From Archegozetes longisetosus (lineage: Eukaryota > Arthropoda > Arachnida > Sarcoptiformes > Trhypochthoniidae), in the NCBI GenBank assembly GCA_018873245.2, contig JAEMBT020000008.1:12195172-12259171 (forward strand): a stretch of 64,000 nt of DNA. The letters are read 5' to 3'. Below the pieces are notes generated by a model, which saw nothing but the letters and a program-made list of their open reading frames with translations, searched no databases and was not told the DNA's origin. The translations under genes were made by a program, and so were the position numbers. Positions 34,506 through 45,716 of this stretch are shown here, piece after piece (position 1 is the stretch's first letter; each line of letters opens with the position of its first letter).

Positions 34506-34552
34506 GATGTATTGCTTACGACAATTAGTGTCGAGAATTAATAATCCTAGAA
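34506..34552 (-). pseudogene. Terminal fragment of JHAMT-like exon three
   Basis: The first ~45 bp of exon three (GATTATTAATTCTCGACAC ... in reverse complement) plus its acceptor and about 250 bp of intron sequence occur here. The fragment starts exactly where identity with the inner left arm ends, marking a rearrangement junction. Confidence 0.75.
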
Positions 34553-34960
34553 AAAAGTTTGTTTCATGCAATAAAAGTTTAATAGAGAGTTGTTGGTAGA
34601 AAACTTATTCTTATTATTAACTGAGTTCTGAAACGAATATACTTTCACTCATGTATCAAATTAGTTGTAATCTTGAAAAGTTTTACTAAACTTTAAATTT
34701 CATTGATTGAATAGCAGAATAAGTTTTGATCTTTATTGACGACTCAATCAGTAGTGTAAACATAAATAATTCAAGACTTTAGTATGTACTCAAATCTATT
34801 TGTTTAGAGTGATTACCGTATGAACAAAATAAATGTGTTTATGAACTCAAATATTTCATTCATGATCTTTGTCCTTGTTTTTGAACCATCTTTACAGTAT
34901 TTTATACTTCAAACATTTAAGAGCATCGGCTTATCTCAAAACTTGCAAGTGAAGGCTTCC

Positions 34961-35698
34961 ACGTCAGAATGTGGCCCCAAAAGTTTCGCCGCCAATATGT
35001 CGCCGATAAAAAAATAACTCATTCACAAGTAGACAATGGACAAATTAGTGAGTGAAGCTCTTTAACTATAAGCTATTTAAACATTGATTTGATAGGAAAC
35101 TATTCACAAATATGTTCTTTTTCAATCTTATTTTTGCTAATTTCTTATCATCAGGATAAAATGATAAGCCTGCATTTAATATCTTCATTTTATGAACCAG
35201 TGGACGCGGTTCAATGATTTTTACATCAAATTGTCTCGACGAGTACTAGCGATTTGACTCTTTAATTGATATTAACTAAGCTCCGTCTATCTATAAATGG
35301 ATTAAGAATAAAAAATAAAAAAGTGGGCGTAATTTTTAACAGTTGGATATCGTTTAATAAAAACTTTATCAATCGATTTACCTTGATAAGTACTATTAAT
35401 TAGGGTCTATCCTATTCTTTATAATGTTTCGGCGCGAGACAGCCCAATTAACCTATTATTAATCTAAAAAGCAGATCCACAAAAGCTAGAAATCTTAATT
35501 ATGCAAAAAATTAATAAAGAATTCGACAAACACGATACTGAATTCATTCCATTAAAAAACCGTTAAAGTATTTTGCGATATTTTAGTTACTTTGTGGTGG
35601 ATCTTCAGTCATTTTTTGTAAGACAACATTTTTTACTGGAGACATTTTTGATGGCGACGTTCTTGACAGCGACATTATTGGCGGCGATATTTTGACGT
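34961..35698. repeat. Element with AATGTCGCC-rich inverted ends, right-arm copy
   Basis: Mirror copy of the 30448-31448 element: TTTCGCCGCCAATATGTCGCC at its left (split in two here for length: TTTCGCCGCCA and ATATGTCGCC) and GGCGGCGATATTTTGACGT at its right. Internal sequence is shorter and has substitutions relative to the left copy. Confidence 0.55.
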
Positions 35699-35955
35699 AT
35701 AAGCCAAGTTAAATAGGAATACTGATTTATCTCTCCTCTCTGTAAATAAAAGAGCAAGTTTAAATCATATCGAAGATATTTTTATCACTTGTGTTTTGAT
35801 GTTTAGTAAAGTTTATGGAAAAATACTGTGTTGATCCTGATTACAAGATAACTTATAAAACTTTAAAAGCAAAATTCACCATCGATCCATTTGTTATTAC
35901 AATAACTGAATTTTAAATTCTGGGCGATTCTGAGTTTTATTCGATCTATTTAAAT

Positions 35956-38812
35956 ATGGAGTTTAACCCAAATATTTACAATCAAAAGAATGGCCAACAG
36001 TGCATTTTAGCGAATGAACTCATTGGGATAATAACTGAAGAGAATGATGGAAAGTAAGTGAATGATTAATAACAAAATTTTTATGATTTCTTATGGATTT
36101 ATTTTTATGTTAGATTTGATCTATCTACATTAGAATAGTTTATTCTATTTGATAAAAGTTAAATGCTTATATACTAATTAAAATTAAGACCGTTATTAGT
36201 TTAAGCTCACTTAGAGTTAAGGTAGCATCACTTTTTTGAGATCAGGAAACTAATATATATTAATCAATTTGGGCAAAATAGCGACAAAACTTAAAAGACA
36301 AGCACTTAGAATGGTTGTTGAACATGAGGCTTCAATTCATTTTGCTCACTTTTCCCACCAATTTACCACCAGAATGAGGAAATCCGTCTTAAGTTTCATC
36401 AGAAATAAAAAAATTTATCTAGTTTTAAGCTCGTTTTAAGAATCCTTCCTAATGAGTTGTGAAAAGATTTATTTTAACAAACAATTATAAACTTTATCAA
36501 ATTTTTACAAATATCATTATGAATATTTTGCTCAAATCAACTGACATTCATTTTCGATATGAATTTGTGCCTTTTCAGATTGAATTAATCTCAAAACTGC
36601 ATGATTTGAGACAATAAAATGTTAGTGATTCCTAATTAAAATTCTAATACTATTCAAGAATTTCCATTATGAAGAATTAAATTAAAATATTTTTCACTAA
36701 ACATTTTTTCATGAATTTTGATAAAATTTTAAAAATATTTAGAGTTGAAAGATATTCAACAAATATTCTGTGAGTCTCTTTAATTGATAACAAATTAAAA
36801 ATCTCTTCAAAGAAAAATGAATAAAACTAAAGGTTCATTAGACTATGACTACTTAATAGTAGAATCAATTTACTTAACTTTCTTGATCATTGAATAATTC
36901 TGTCTCCCAATCGCCCGACTTCAATGAAGAAAGTTTGATATTGTTCTTGATATCGGCTGTGGTACTGGAAATATAACACTAATGCTGAATAATGAATTGA
37001 ATATCAACCAATTATATGCCATTGACATCGACAACGAAATGATAAAATTCGCAAAACAAAATTATGACAAGCCAAACATTCAATATATAACTCAAGACAT
37101 AAGTGTCGAATGGCAACAATTGACGCCAGAATTAAAAGCACTTGAAGGAAATGTTTCGCTAATATTCACTAATCTAGTGCTTCATTGGGTTGTGAATAAA
37201 GAAAATGCAGCGAAAAACATGTCTCGCTTTATTTCAGATAATGGAAAACTATATGCAAATTTTTTATGGAATTCCGATCCATTCGATCATTTAGTTGGAG
37301 AGGAAAAGATTTTACATGAAAAACAAATGTGTTTTCCTACAAAAGAACAAATGGATATCTGGTATAATCTATTCAAAAAAGTTGGTTTCAATATAATCCA
37401 TAATGAATTTCTTGAGAAAACCGCTATTCTCAGAGAAAGAGAATATATAAGAGGTGATGTTCAAATACGATCTTTTATCTTTGAGTCACTTTTGTACTTT
37501 GAATACAGCCTCCTAATGATAAGAGCGTTATAAGAGAGTCCAACTTAACAGTCCTTCCCTAAAATAGAGTTTCCTTCCTATATTCAGTCCACTCACCCTA
37601 ATATGAAAGAAATGGTACTGTCTCGCTCTTAAATTATTAACTGAGCCTTCATGAACTATATCTACTTTTATGTACAGTGAGTTTGATATTAGCATGTAAT
37701 TCAACTCAATAGTAATACTGATAAGACATAGGTTTTGAGAAGAATCAAAATCAAAATAAACTGTTTATTCATCAACAAGTCAAATTTGTGAGTCTATAAA
37801 ACAGTCTTTGTTTTCTGTTGTGGTGTTGTAATTAAGGCATGTCTTCAGTATGTTAGTAATCATCATATTAGTAATTAATCAAATAGCTTAATTGATATTC
37901 CAATAATTGCTTAAGCATCAATTCAAGTTATTTAAAAATTAATGTTACAAAAGGTATCGAAAATATCGCGTAAGTTATTTGTTTGATAAATTTGACTAAC
38001 ATATTGAGGACATGCTTTAATTACTTTTAACAATGTAGAAATAAAGATTGTTTCATAGACTTATTACTTGACTTATTGATGAATAATCAGTTTATTTTGA
38101 TTGATATTTAGATTTTGACTCTCCTCAAAACTCATATCTTATCAGTATTACTGTTGAGTTGAATTACATGCTAATATCAAACTTACTATAAGTCATTAAA
38201 ACTTTTGTACTGCATATAAGGGTATCTTTACACTCAAACTTATTACTTGAGTTGAAAATTTTTGCGGAACCTAGAAATCATTAAAATAAATGAATAGATA
38301 AGGTGAAATAAAACTTAAATATAAATAGAAGTCCTATAAGCAAGCATTTAACCATATAGTAATATTTTTGTGATCAGTAATGGTTTATATAGTATAATTT
38401 TAACGACTGATTGAGTCGACAATAAAGATCAAAACTTATTCTGCTATTCAATCATGAAATTTAAAGTTTAGTAAAACTTTTTAAGATTACAACTGATTTG
38501 ATACATGAGTGAAAGTATATTCGTTTCAGAACTCAGTTAATAATAAGAATAAGTTTTCTGCCAACAACTCTCTATTAAACTTTTATTGCATGTTTTTTAC
38601 AAAACACTTTTTTTCTAGGATTATTAATTCTCGACACTAATTGTCGTAAGCAATACATCAAAGAAGAAGATCCTCTAATAAGGAATGATTTGGTAAATAA
38701 GATGACTAATGTATTGATGGAGAAAAACAGAAAATTTATTGATGAAGAAACTGGTGAAAATCTGATTGAATTTAAATATGGAATATTTCGCTTCATTTTT
38801 GAAAAAAATTGA
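35956..38812 (+). CDS. JHAMT-like SAM-dependent methyltransferase, right-arm copy
   Basis: Exons 35956-36053, 36930-37453 and 38619-38812 join in phase to 271 residues, one fewer than the left-arm paralogue owing to an in-frame codon loss (TKEQMD against TKDEQMN). Motif I (DIGCGTGNITL), LYAIDIDNEM and NLVLHWV are all intact. About fifteen substitutions separate the proteins, scattered and mostly conservative, with no stop or frameshift, so both copies appear to have been under constraint since duplication. The second donor is GGTGATG here against GGTAATC on the left, a weaker site. If it were skipped, the frame would read through about 26 more codons to a stop (LLMIRAL), leaving a protein without the C-terminal exon. 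Substrate unknown. Confidence 0.82.
37675..38188. mobile_element. Tc1-type MITE, right arm only
   Basis: A 514-bp insertion in intron two of the right-arm gene, flanked by TA. The long inverted ends (CAGTGAGTTTGATATTAGCA and the reverse complement of TAGTAAGTTTGATATTAGCA) extend for about 60 bp or more. No transposase frame. The left arm has the empty site near 26126. Confidence 0.8.
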
Positions 38813-38947
38813 TTCCAATCATATTTCGAATAAATGCAATCAATAATAATCTTTTTGAATTAAATAAATTTTATTTAACATCTCATTCATCAAAATTACT
38901 TCAAGATTTTGTGACTGATATCAAAATATTATACTTACAAAATTGTA

Positions 38948-40497
38948 AGAAGCTCGGATCCAAGCTGTGAGCTGCGCTGCCGAGCTTATGTTAAAAATTA
39001 AAAATTAAAATAATGAATAGTAGTCTTTGTGACAAGTATTTATCTCTAGTTATAATGAAGTATTTGCGCAAACATATTATTAATTTTGACAGCAAAGTTT
39101 GAAGAATGAATTCAAATTTCGACATTCGTGTCACTTATCAATAATTGAGTCTTGTCATGTCGAAAACAGTTTCAAACAACAATTTTCTCTTATTTTGAAT
39201 AATTTTCAAAACTCATTCAAGATTATCTTATTTCGAATATAAAGAGATTTAAGTAGTGAATAGAAATAATATTACTCTTAAGGCCTATAACGTCATTAAT
39301 TCCCTCTTCAAATAAACAGTTATTGCATTTCATTTTAAAGTGAGATTTATTTTGAAATAGTGTTTGATAAGTATTACTTTTTTGTTGAGTATTACTTTAT
39401 TTTTACTTACATTTTATTCTATTCATATTAATTTTTTACTCTACTTTTACTTTTAATCTTAAAAATTATTTTTACTTTACTTTTTTTATTTGGCAACAAG
39501 TAAAATTTACTTATACTTTACGATTTAAAGTAAAAACTTGCTTTGCTTTTAAAGTATTTAAATATTTGTGAAAACCTTGAAACTTACAGATCCATAAGAG
39601 TCCGTACTATGTTATATTAGTGTCAAAAAATTGTTGACTCAGAAAATCACACAATAATAAGAAACGGTCATTTTCTTATCATGTGAATGGACCTTTTATC
39701 AAAAAGAATTGAGTTATCATTATTAGTCATTTATAACAATAAACATTAATAGAGTGATATTGCTAATACATCAGAAGAAAATTATTTAAAATTAAGTCCT
39801 TATAAGTTTTGGTCAAATACAATAATTTTGTCAAGATTTCCAATTATTCCTAAATTTGCATTAGAAATATTGCCAATTCCCGCTACACAAGTTTCAAGTG
39901 AAAGGGTCTTTAGTATATCAGGAGATTATATAGCAGGGAAAAGAAATTTACTTAATCCTACAACGCGAAGTTATGCTCATTTTTAACAAACAGTACATAA
40001 AAATATAGATTTTATCAATTTAAATGTATTTTACTTTCACTTTACTTCTTTTGCCATCGTTTTGTAACTTTTACTTTCACTTTACTCGAATAAAATGCTT
40101 TTAAAATATTTTTACAAAAAAGTAAAAAGTGAATAATATACTTTTCCGTACTTCTTTGAGTAATATATTTTTAAAAGATACTTTTACTTTACTTTTTGTA
40201 AAAAGTTAATACTCATCAAACACTATTTTGAAAACAATAATTCACAATTCAGAAATGCATCTCATCATTCAATTCGATAGATCTAAATTAACACCTAATT
40301 TTCTAACATACGAGAAGCAGTTCAATAATCATTACTATTTTACAGTTAATACTGGTTTCTTGGTTTATTAAATAAATCGGCTTCAAATGAGCTGAGCTCG
40401 AAGCTCAACAGCTTGAGCTTGAGTTTATAAGCCCGAAAACAGCTAAAATTGAGCTTCAAGCGCAGCGCAGCTTACAGCTAGCTTATGCTCTTCACTA
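38948..40497. mobile_element. hAT-like MITE, right-arm copy, split by another hAT element
   Basis: Reverse-complement counterpart of 24668-25385 with the same AGCTC-rich ends, interrupted by the 39358-40225 insertion. Confidence 0.5.
39358..40225 (+). mobile_element. hAT element with transposase C-terminal remnant
   Basis: 868 bp flanked by the perfect 8-bp repeat TTTTGAAA (39350-39357, 40226-40233); the left arm has the single-copy empty site. Ends are TAGTGTTTGATAAGTATTA and the reverse complement of TAGTGTTTGATGAGTATTA. Around 39870-39985 the plus strand encodes ATQVSSERVFSISGDY ... RNLLNPTTRSYAHF, the hAT dimerisation region with the conserved SSERVFS block. The rest of the transposase is gone. 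Confidence 0.92.
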
Positions 40498-40501
40498 GTT
40501 G

Positions 40502-40541
40502 GTAAACAATATTCCTGCAACTTTCCAAACACCCCTCGTAT
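40502..40541. mobile_element. Truncated mariner-like MITE end
   Basis: The last 40 bp of the element found at the palindrome centre (ending AAACACCCCTCGTA) in the same orientation, with a few substitutions. It abuts the outer border of the right arm. Confidence 0.75.
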
Positions 40542-41040
40542 TAATAACTCTTTATGTACAACGTCAGCGATTTCACAGAATTACTCCAGCGAATCATTTC
40601 TGACCATATAAATTGAGAAAAGTTTGTATATTTTATAAACAAGTTCAATATCAACAGACAAAGTGTCAGCAGCCAATTGAAAAGTATTATGCATGGTATG
40701 TGCAGAACATCCCACTCCCATCAAGTTAGATCCTACTTCAAGATGTGACTTTAATTCGGTATAAATATTTCGTTCACTCCTATTAATACCTCCAAGATTA
40801 GTATTGATGTTATTAACAGCAAATGCAATACACTTCTTCGTTAATTAGTTTTTTCAAGCGTTTCTATCAGATAATTAACGACTGTTTCAGATTTTCCATT
40901 TGACAAAGATTTCAGTTCAAGAACTTTAGTTTGTATACCATTCTCTTTAAATTGAAAAAATATTGTGCAATAATGGGAAATAATTTGATTTCTTTATGAT
41001 TACTTGTATCAATTGATAGAAGTAAAATTTGAATTTTTGA
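40542..41040 (-). pseudogene. hAT-family transposase fragment (middle part)
   Basis: Minus-strand translation, with frame changes, gives SIDTSNHKEIKLFPIIAQYF, LELKSLSNGKSETVVNYLIE, then in another frame NNINTNLGGINRSERN, LKSHLEVGSNLMGVGCSAHT and MHNTFQLAADTLSVDIELVY. The DTSNH...KLFPI and GVGCSAHTMHN blocks are typical of hAT-like transposases related to animal zinc-finger 862-type proteins. At least one frameshift and a stop break it. Confidence 0.75.
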
Positions 41041-41097
41041 GAGCTATCCAGTTCAAGAAAATATGCTACTAAAACATGTCTAATAATCATGAAAACG

Positions 41098-42118
41098 AGA
41101 TCTTGTCTCGTGAAAAATTTCGTAAAATATCGAGGTATCTCGTCTCATAAGATGAGACAAGAGGAGTTTTTCAAAAAATTTATGGGATGAGACGAGACAA
41201 GACGGATGAGTAAAAATTTATTGTATGAAAATTTTTTATTACGTAGGGTGAATCCGGGCTAATGGGTCTAAAGGGGTTCTCGACCTCCCACCCCCAAGTG
41301 TGATATATCATTGGATTCAGTTCGTCAAGCTGAACATTTTGATACTACACTTGACCACTTTTGATCCGAACCTGACCACTTCTGGACAACTCCCGACGGG
41401 AGTGACCGACCCCGCCAAGTGATATATCATTGAACTCAGGACATCGAACTGAACATTTTGATACCTCACTTAGTCAATTATCTCAAGTAGTTCTCGAGAT
41501 ATCCATCATAGTTTGGTTTAGTACCTCGTAATGGATAAAGCCAGGTTTACCCATTTTCGAGGGGGTTAGGTCTCGGTGGCCAGAAGTGGTCAGGTTCGCG
41601 TTGGAAGTAGTCAAGTGTGGTATCAAAATGTTCAGCTCGACGAACTGAATCCAATGATGTATCACAGGATAGGGGGTCGGGAACCCCCTTAGACCCATTA
41701 GCCCGGATTTACCCATTACGTAGAAATAAATGCTTACAAATTTAAATGATTTTTAATAAAAACGAATTTATCTATGTGTTCATTGTTCAAGCGACTTCTT
41801 TCACTTATTTCACTTTTTCTTTAACGAGTTTTTGATAATCAAATTTACTTAAATTCATTTTCACAGTATTATGTTGATTCGATATCAAAATTATAATTTA
41901 AATAAAAAAATAAGTCATCTCTAATAAACAAAAATTCAAACTAAAGCATGATTTTTAATTGAAATATTTTAACATAAAACATGTGTTCTAATCCTAAGAT
42001 TAAGATAAGTATTCCTCCAATCCACTAGACGAGACAGTACGAGATTCAAAACTTTGAGAATAATACGAGACGGGACAAGATTATATTTGACTACACGATG
42101 CCGAGACTTATAAGACCA
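41098..42118. mobile_element. GAGACGAGAC-rich TE-like region
   Basis: GAGACGAGAC-type sequence occurs at both sides (about 41098-41205 and 42028-42118), a pattern common in hAT MITE ends, with the 41246-41714 MITE nested between. Exact ends and target duplication are not resolved. Confidence 0.4.
41246..41714. mobile_element. 469 bp MITE, family with GGGTGAATCCGGGC ends
   Basis: Inverted ends GGGTGAATCCGGGCTAATGG and the reverse complement of GGGTAAATCCGGGCTAATGG continue for over 40 bp. Flanked by the perfect 8-bp repeat ATTACGTA (41238-41245, 41715-41722). Two more diverged copies lie at about 45177-45545 and 47100-47300. More GC-rich than its surroundings, with internal repeats around TGAACATTTTGATACC. 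No transposase. Confidence 0.88.
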
Positions 42119-42599
42119 AAAATTTTCATGGCTAATGTGTAACTATTACCTCAGACTGCTTTCTTGCATGACATGTGTGTTGAAGTCAAACTTTACTAGT
42201 CTTATCCTCTGATATTTAAGTAAATAAGAGTACAAAATCAATGTGATAATTATATAAAACAGCTCCCAGTATTTTATTTATGATATATTTATAATAATAT
42301 GAACATGTTATAACGGGAACATTTGAAAAAAATCTAAAAGTTAAAAAATACTATTCATATGAGTGGGCCGAAAAATTTTATTTTAGGCGTCGAAATAACA
42401 AACATAATATTGAATAACAGTGATCTTATTAATAATTATAATGTATGGTTGCTTCATGTTATTATTCATTTGTATTTTAGATGTTAGTTTAAAAAGTATA
42501 TATTTTCTTAATTACTATAAAATTTTTAGATATATTATTATACAGAGCTCTTTTTAAGTACCTTCAATTTTAAAATTTGAATTACTCAAAAACTACACA

Positions 42600-43070
42600 A
42601 GAACTTCCCCGCAGGTTACTGGGGTGTACGACGCTAAAACGGCTTTTTCAAGGCCCCGGGTAGGCAAGATCACCCCGGTCAACAAAACTGATCGTGTGGA
42701 TAAAATCGAACCCCTCCTCCGCGTGGTATCCACTGGGTTTAGCGAACGGGGCTCTGGTGTTAGTTTGGTTATAGCGTGAGCTCAAAAAGCCAAGTATTTG
42801 GATATCTAATTCACGAAATCTTGTCTGGCTACCCCCTCTCCCCGCACGCGCATGTATATATACATAACGCGTGATATATATACGTGCGCGGGGGTAGCTA
42901 GACCTGATTTTGTTTACACTTTTCCCATGTCCATATCCGAAACTACTCATCTCCGACATCTAGGACCACCTTTAATGGAATCCTCGGCCCCCAAAATGCC
43001 TAAAATATCCATTCTTATAACGAACCTGAACCGGGCCGAAACTATACTATCCTCAGCAAAGCTATAAAAT
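42600..43070. other. GC-richer segment with strong hairpin
   Basis: Composition changes sharply from the AT-rich surroundings. At about 42830-42898 lies a near-perfect hairpin: GCTACCCCC ... CGCACGCGCATGTATATATAC mirrored by ATATATACGTGCGCGGGGGTAGC (each described in part). Open frames on both strands have no domain signature. It may be an unclassified TE or transferred DNA; no ends found. Confidence 0.5.
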
Positions 43071-43196
43071 TATGTCATTATCTTTCAAAAAATGCTTAAT
43101 TATCCTTGTTTTTCCTCGGACTAGAAAAATGGATTCTAATCGAGTGGAAGTATTTAGACAAATTTCTCGTATTTAGAATTATAAATTAACTATATA

Positions 43197-43775
43197 CACG
43201 TTTCCAAGAGAGTAACTAGGACAAGAAGAACGCTTGTATCTCTGCGCTAGGCGATCTGATTTTGATCCGGTTTGTTTTAAAATGTAGATAAATGTTCAAG
43301 AAATGTCATATTAAAATTTCATAAATTTATCTAAACTAATAATAATTTTTTTGAGAAGACAAATAAAAATCACTTTAAATTACAAATTATTATAAAAATG
43401 TAACGCTTTATGGTAACCTACACTGTGAATGACCCCCGAAGTGAGTTGTGTTGATTGTAAACAAACTTTTGTTTGAAGTGAAAGTGATTTATCATAAATT
43501 CGCCGGTGCTCAAGGAGGTCACACCCGATACTAATCATTTAATTCTAGTTTTAATTAAATGTATTAACATTGTTTTTTATTTAAAATTTGTGATTTTGAA
43601 CGTAAACTTTCATTTACTGGTCATTAACTTTATAATTAATCGGAATAAACTTATGAAATTTTAATATGACATTTCTTGAACATTTTTCTACATTTTAAAA
43701 CAAACCGGATCAAAATCAGATCACCTAGCGCAGAGATACAAGCGTTCTTGTCCTAGTTACTCTTTTGGAAACGTG
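43197..43775. mobile_element. MITE with long inverted repeats
   Basis: About 575 bp. The ends ACACGTTTCCAAGAGAGTAA and the reverse complement of ACACGTTTCCAAAAGAGTAA run inward for about 120-150 bp (including GATCCGGTTTGTTTTAAAAT), flanked by TATA. TA-type duplication suggests the Tc1/mariner group. No transposase. Confidence 0.8.
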
Positions 43776-44089
43776 TATATTGATAGTTCCATAAATTTAC
43801 TGTAAGAATAAATTTTAGTTTTCTTTAAAATCAAAAATATTTATAATAAAATTTCGTATCAAGCTAATCAAGCATATTAAATTATTAGAAGAATATGCTC
43901 AAATTTGCCCATAAAAAGGGTAGCAAAACTTGGAGAGATTCTCTAGATTTTAAGTAAAGAAAAAATTATTGCTTCAATAATTAATAAGAAAATTTTCAAA
44001 CACAAGACTAGCAAAGCTGAGGGTAAACACCCTCTATTTTGCTACTTCTGAGTCTAAATACAAAACTTTTTACAAATCATTCGGAAAAT

Positions 44090-44389
44090 TCATTGAGACA
44101 AAACTCTAGGCATAGCTAAATGATAGGATAGAGTTCCTTCAACTGAGGCTTTCTTATACATTTCAGAATTAGATGCTATTATTTTTTCAAAACTTTTGAC
44201 TCCATCTGTACCTTTTGCCATATTCTTGTTTCTATTCGTTTTCATGCATCCAGCAATACATCCAGCGCCGGTGTTTCTGATCGATATATTTGCATTACAA
44301 ACAGTAAAGAGCGCATCATATTGACTATAGTATTTCCTCATGCATGGAAGCTTTTCCAACTTATTTAAACTACATAAACGTTTAGGCAT
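44090..44389 (-). pseudogene. hAT-family N-terminal (BED-like zinc finger) fragment
   Basis: An ATG-started frame of about 99 residues with DALFTVCNANISIRNTGAG, a later His/Cys-containing segment, and VEGTLSYHLAMPRVLSQ, the layout seen in the zinc-finger N-terminus of hAT-like transposases (AEGT.AFH block). It lies upstream, on the same strand, of the 40542-41040 fragment, so both may be pieces of one element split by later insertions. Confidence 0.55.
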
Positions 44390-44698
44390 TTTAATTATAT
44401 TTATCACAAGTTTATATCATTAAAATATCTTTGATTACAATTATTTAAAACTTATTTTGAAAATGAATAACACAATAGATCAATTTTGTCTTGACACCTT
44501 TTCAATTGTAAGGTTCAGATAAGCAACATACAAACGTTTATATTCAAAAGGTATTATAAGTATTATAATAAGTATTGTAGGTATTATAATACTTGAATTT
44601 TTATTCATTTTTAATATAAAATTTTGCATAAAAATAAAGGAAACATTGAGATCACATATGAACAACCTTTTTATATAATTTTCTTCAATAATTTACAG

Positions 44699-45017
44699 AG
44701 ATTTGAAACCAGAAAATATATCAATCACTTATGGATTGAACGGACGATTTGTTAATCTAGCGGATTTCGGTTTAGCTTTGGTTCGCAAGTTTGGTAAACA
44801 ACCCCATACTTTAAGGTTGTCAACTTTTATAATACCGCACCAGAGATTTTTAATAAAGAGTTATGACACAAAGGCAAACATTTATAGTTTAGATTTCATT
44901 AATCAAGAGACTTTTGATATTACATCAATTTGTGAGTGTATTATCAATAATAATGATAGTTATGTTATTGTCAATAACTCTTATTCAGATACTCTGTATC
45001 TTCAAGTAATCCAATAA
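44699..45017 (+). pseudogene. Protein kinase fragment (catalytic loop and DFG)
   Basis: After a plausible acceptor (TTTACAG) the frame reads RDLKPENISITYGLNGRF, VNLADFGLALVRKFG and PHTLRLSTFIIPHQRFL, matching the catalytic loop, DFG and activation segment of a Ser/Thr kinase. It stops after about 105 residues and nothing recognisable as an N-lobe lies upstream. The APE motif is degraded. It looks like a retained duplicate exon, not a working kinase. Confidence 0.65.
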
Positions 45018-45176
45018 CTAATCAGTTAATAAGAGGTAAATATCTGAAAATCTATGAAATATCAAAAATAATGAAACAGAGAAAAGTTTGAGATCTGATT
45101 GTCATCAAATGAATGATAAGATTATCGATGATATGTCGAAAACTATTTATCATGGAAGTAAACTTTCCCCATAATG

Positions 45177-45545
45177 GGTGAATCTGGGCTAATGGATCTA
45201 AAGGGGTTAGCGACCCTCCACCCCAAAATGTGACACATCATTAGATTCAGTTAGTCGAGCTGAACATTATGATACCACACTTGACTACTTCCAACCCGAA
45301 CCTGACTACCTCTGGTCACCCAGATCTAACCCCCTCGAAAATGGATAAATCTTGCTTTACCAAATTGTAACCCAAACCAAACCTAACTTGAACTAAATTA
45401 TAATAGGTTAGATCGCGAAGCGACCTAACCTAATCTTCCTTAGTTTATACCAGGCTTGTTTGAGTTACGACTCTATAAACGCAGGTTTATCCATTACGGG
45501 ATACTAAACCAAACAAAGTTTGACATCTCGGAAACTACAGTGCAT
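45177..45545. mobile_element. Second copy of the GGGTGAATC MITE family
   Basis: Starts GGGTGAATCTGGGCTAATGG and shares internal blocks with 41246-41714 (TCGAGCTGAACATT, ATACCACACTTGACTACTTC). Its right part is rearranged and extends toward AGTTTGACATCTCGG, also present inside the first copy. Confidence 0.7.
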
Positions 45546-45716
45546 AACAGAAATATAAGGTTACCGATTTTTTGAGATTTTTGGTCATTAGTTAAACGAT
45601 TTTTATTCAAACTTAATAAATAATAATATATTGCACTTACATACCAAATATAGTAATTTAAAGTGAGATCGATAAACTGGTTGACAAGATATGATGAAAA
45701 GAAAAATTGAGGCAGT

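Larger units (their letters stand above)
24668..40497. repeat. 15.8 kb imperfect palindrome (inverted segmental duplication)
   Basis: Left arm 24668-33485 and right arm 34026-40497 are reverse complements, interrupted by arm-specific insertions. The arms start with the same outer sequence (TAGTGAAGAGCATA) and meet at a mariner-like MITE. Each arm holds an intact JHAMT-like gene. The inner 480 bp on each side (about 33008-33485 and 34026-34505) look identical by eye, whereas the outer parts carry many substitutions and indels. Left-only pieces: 26272-26964, 27881-28704, 29563-30352 and about 31830-33007. Right-only pieces: 37675-38188 and 39358-40225. Different insertions and diverged but intact genes argue against a read-folding artefact for the arms as a whole; the identical centre should be treated with caution. 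Confidence 0.92.

Noticed and set aside
24668-40497. Whole palindrome as a sequencing or assembly fold-back artefact
   Set aside because: Arms differ by many substitutions and by separate TE insertions with clean empty sites; only the innermost identical part remains open to this doubt.
42648-43067. Open frames on both strands of the GC-richer segment
   Set aside because: Span the hairpin, have no domain, and are expected by chance at higher GC.
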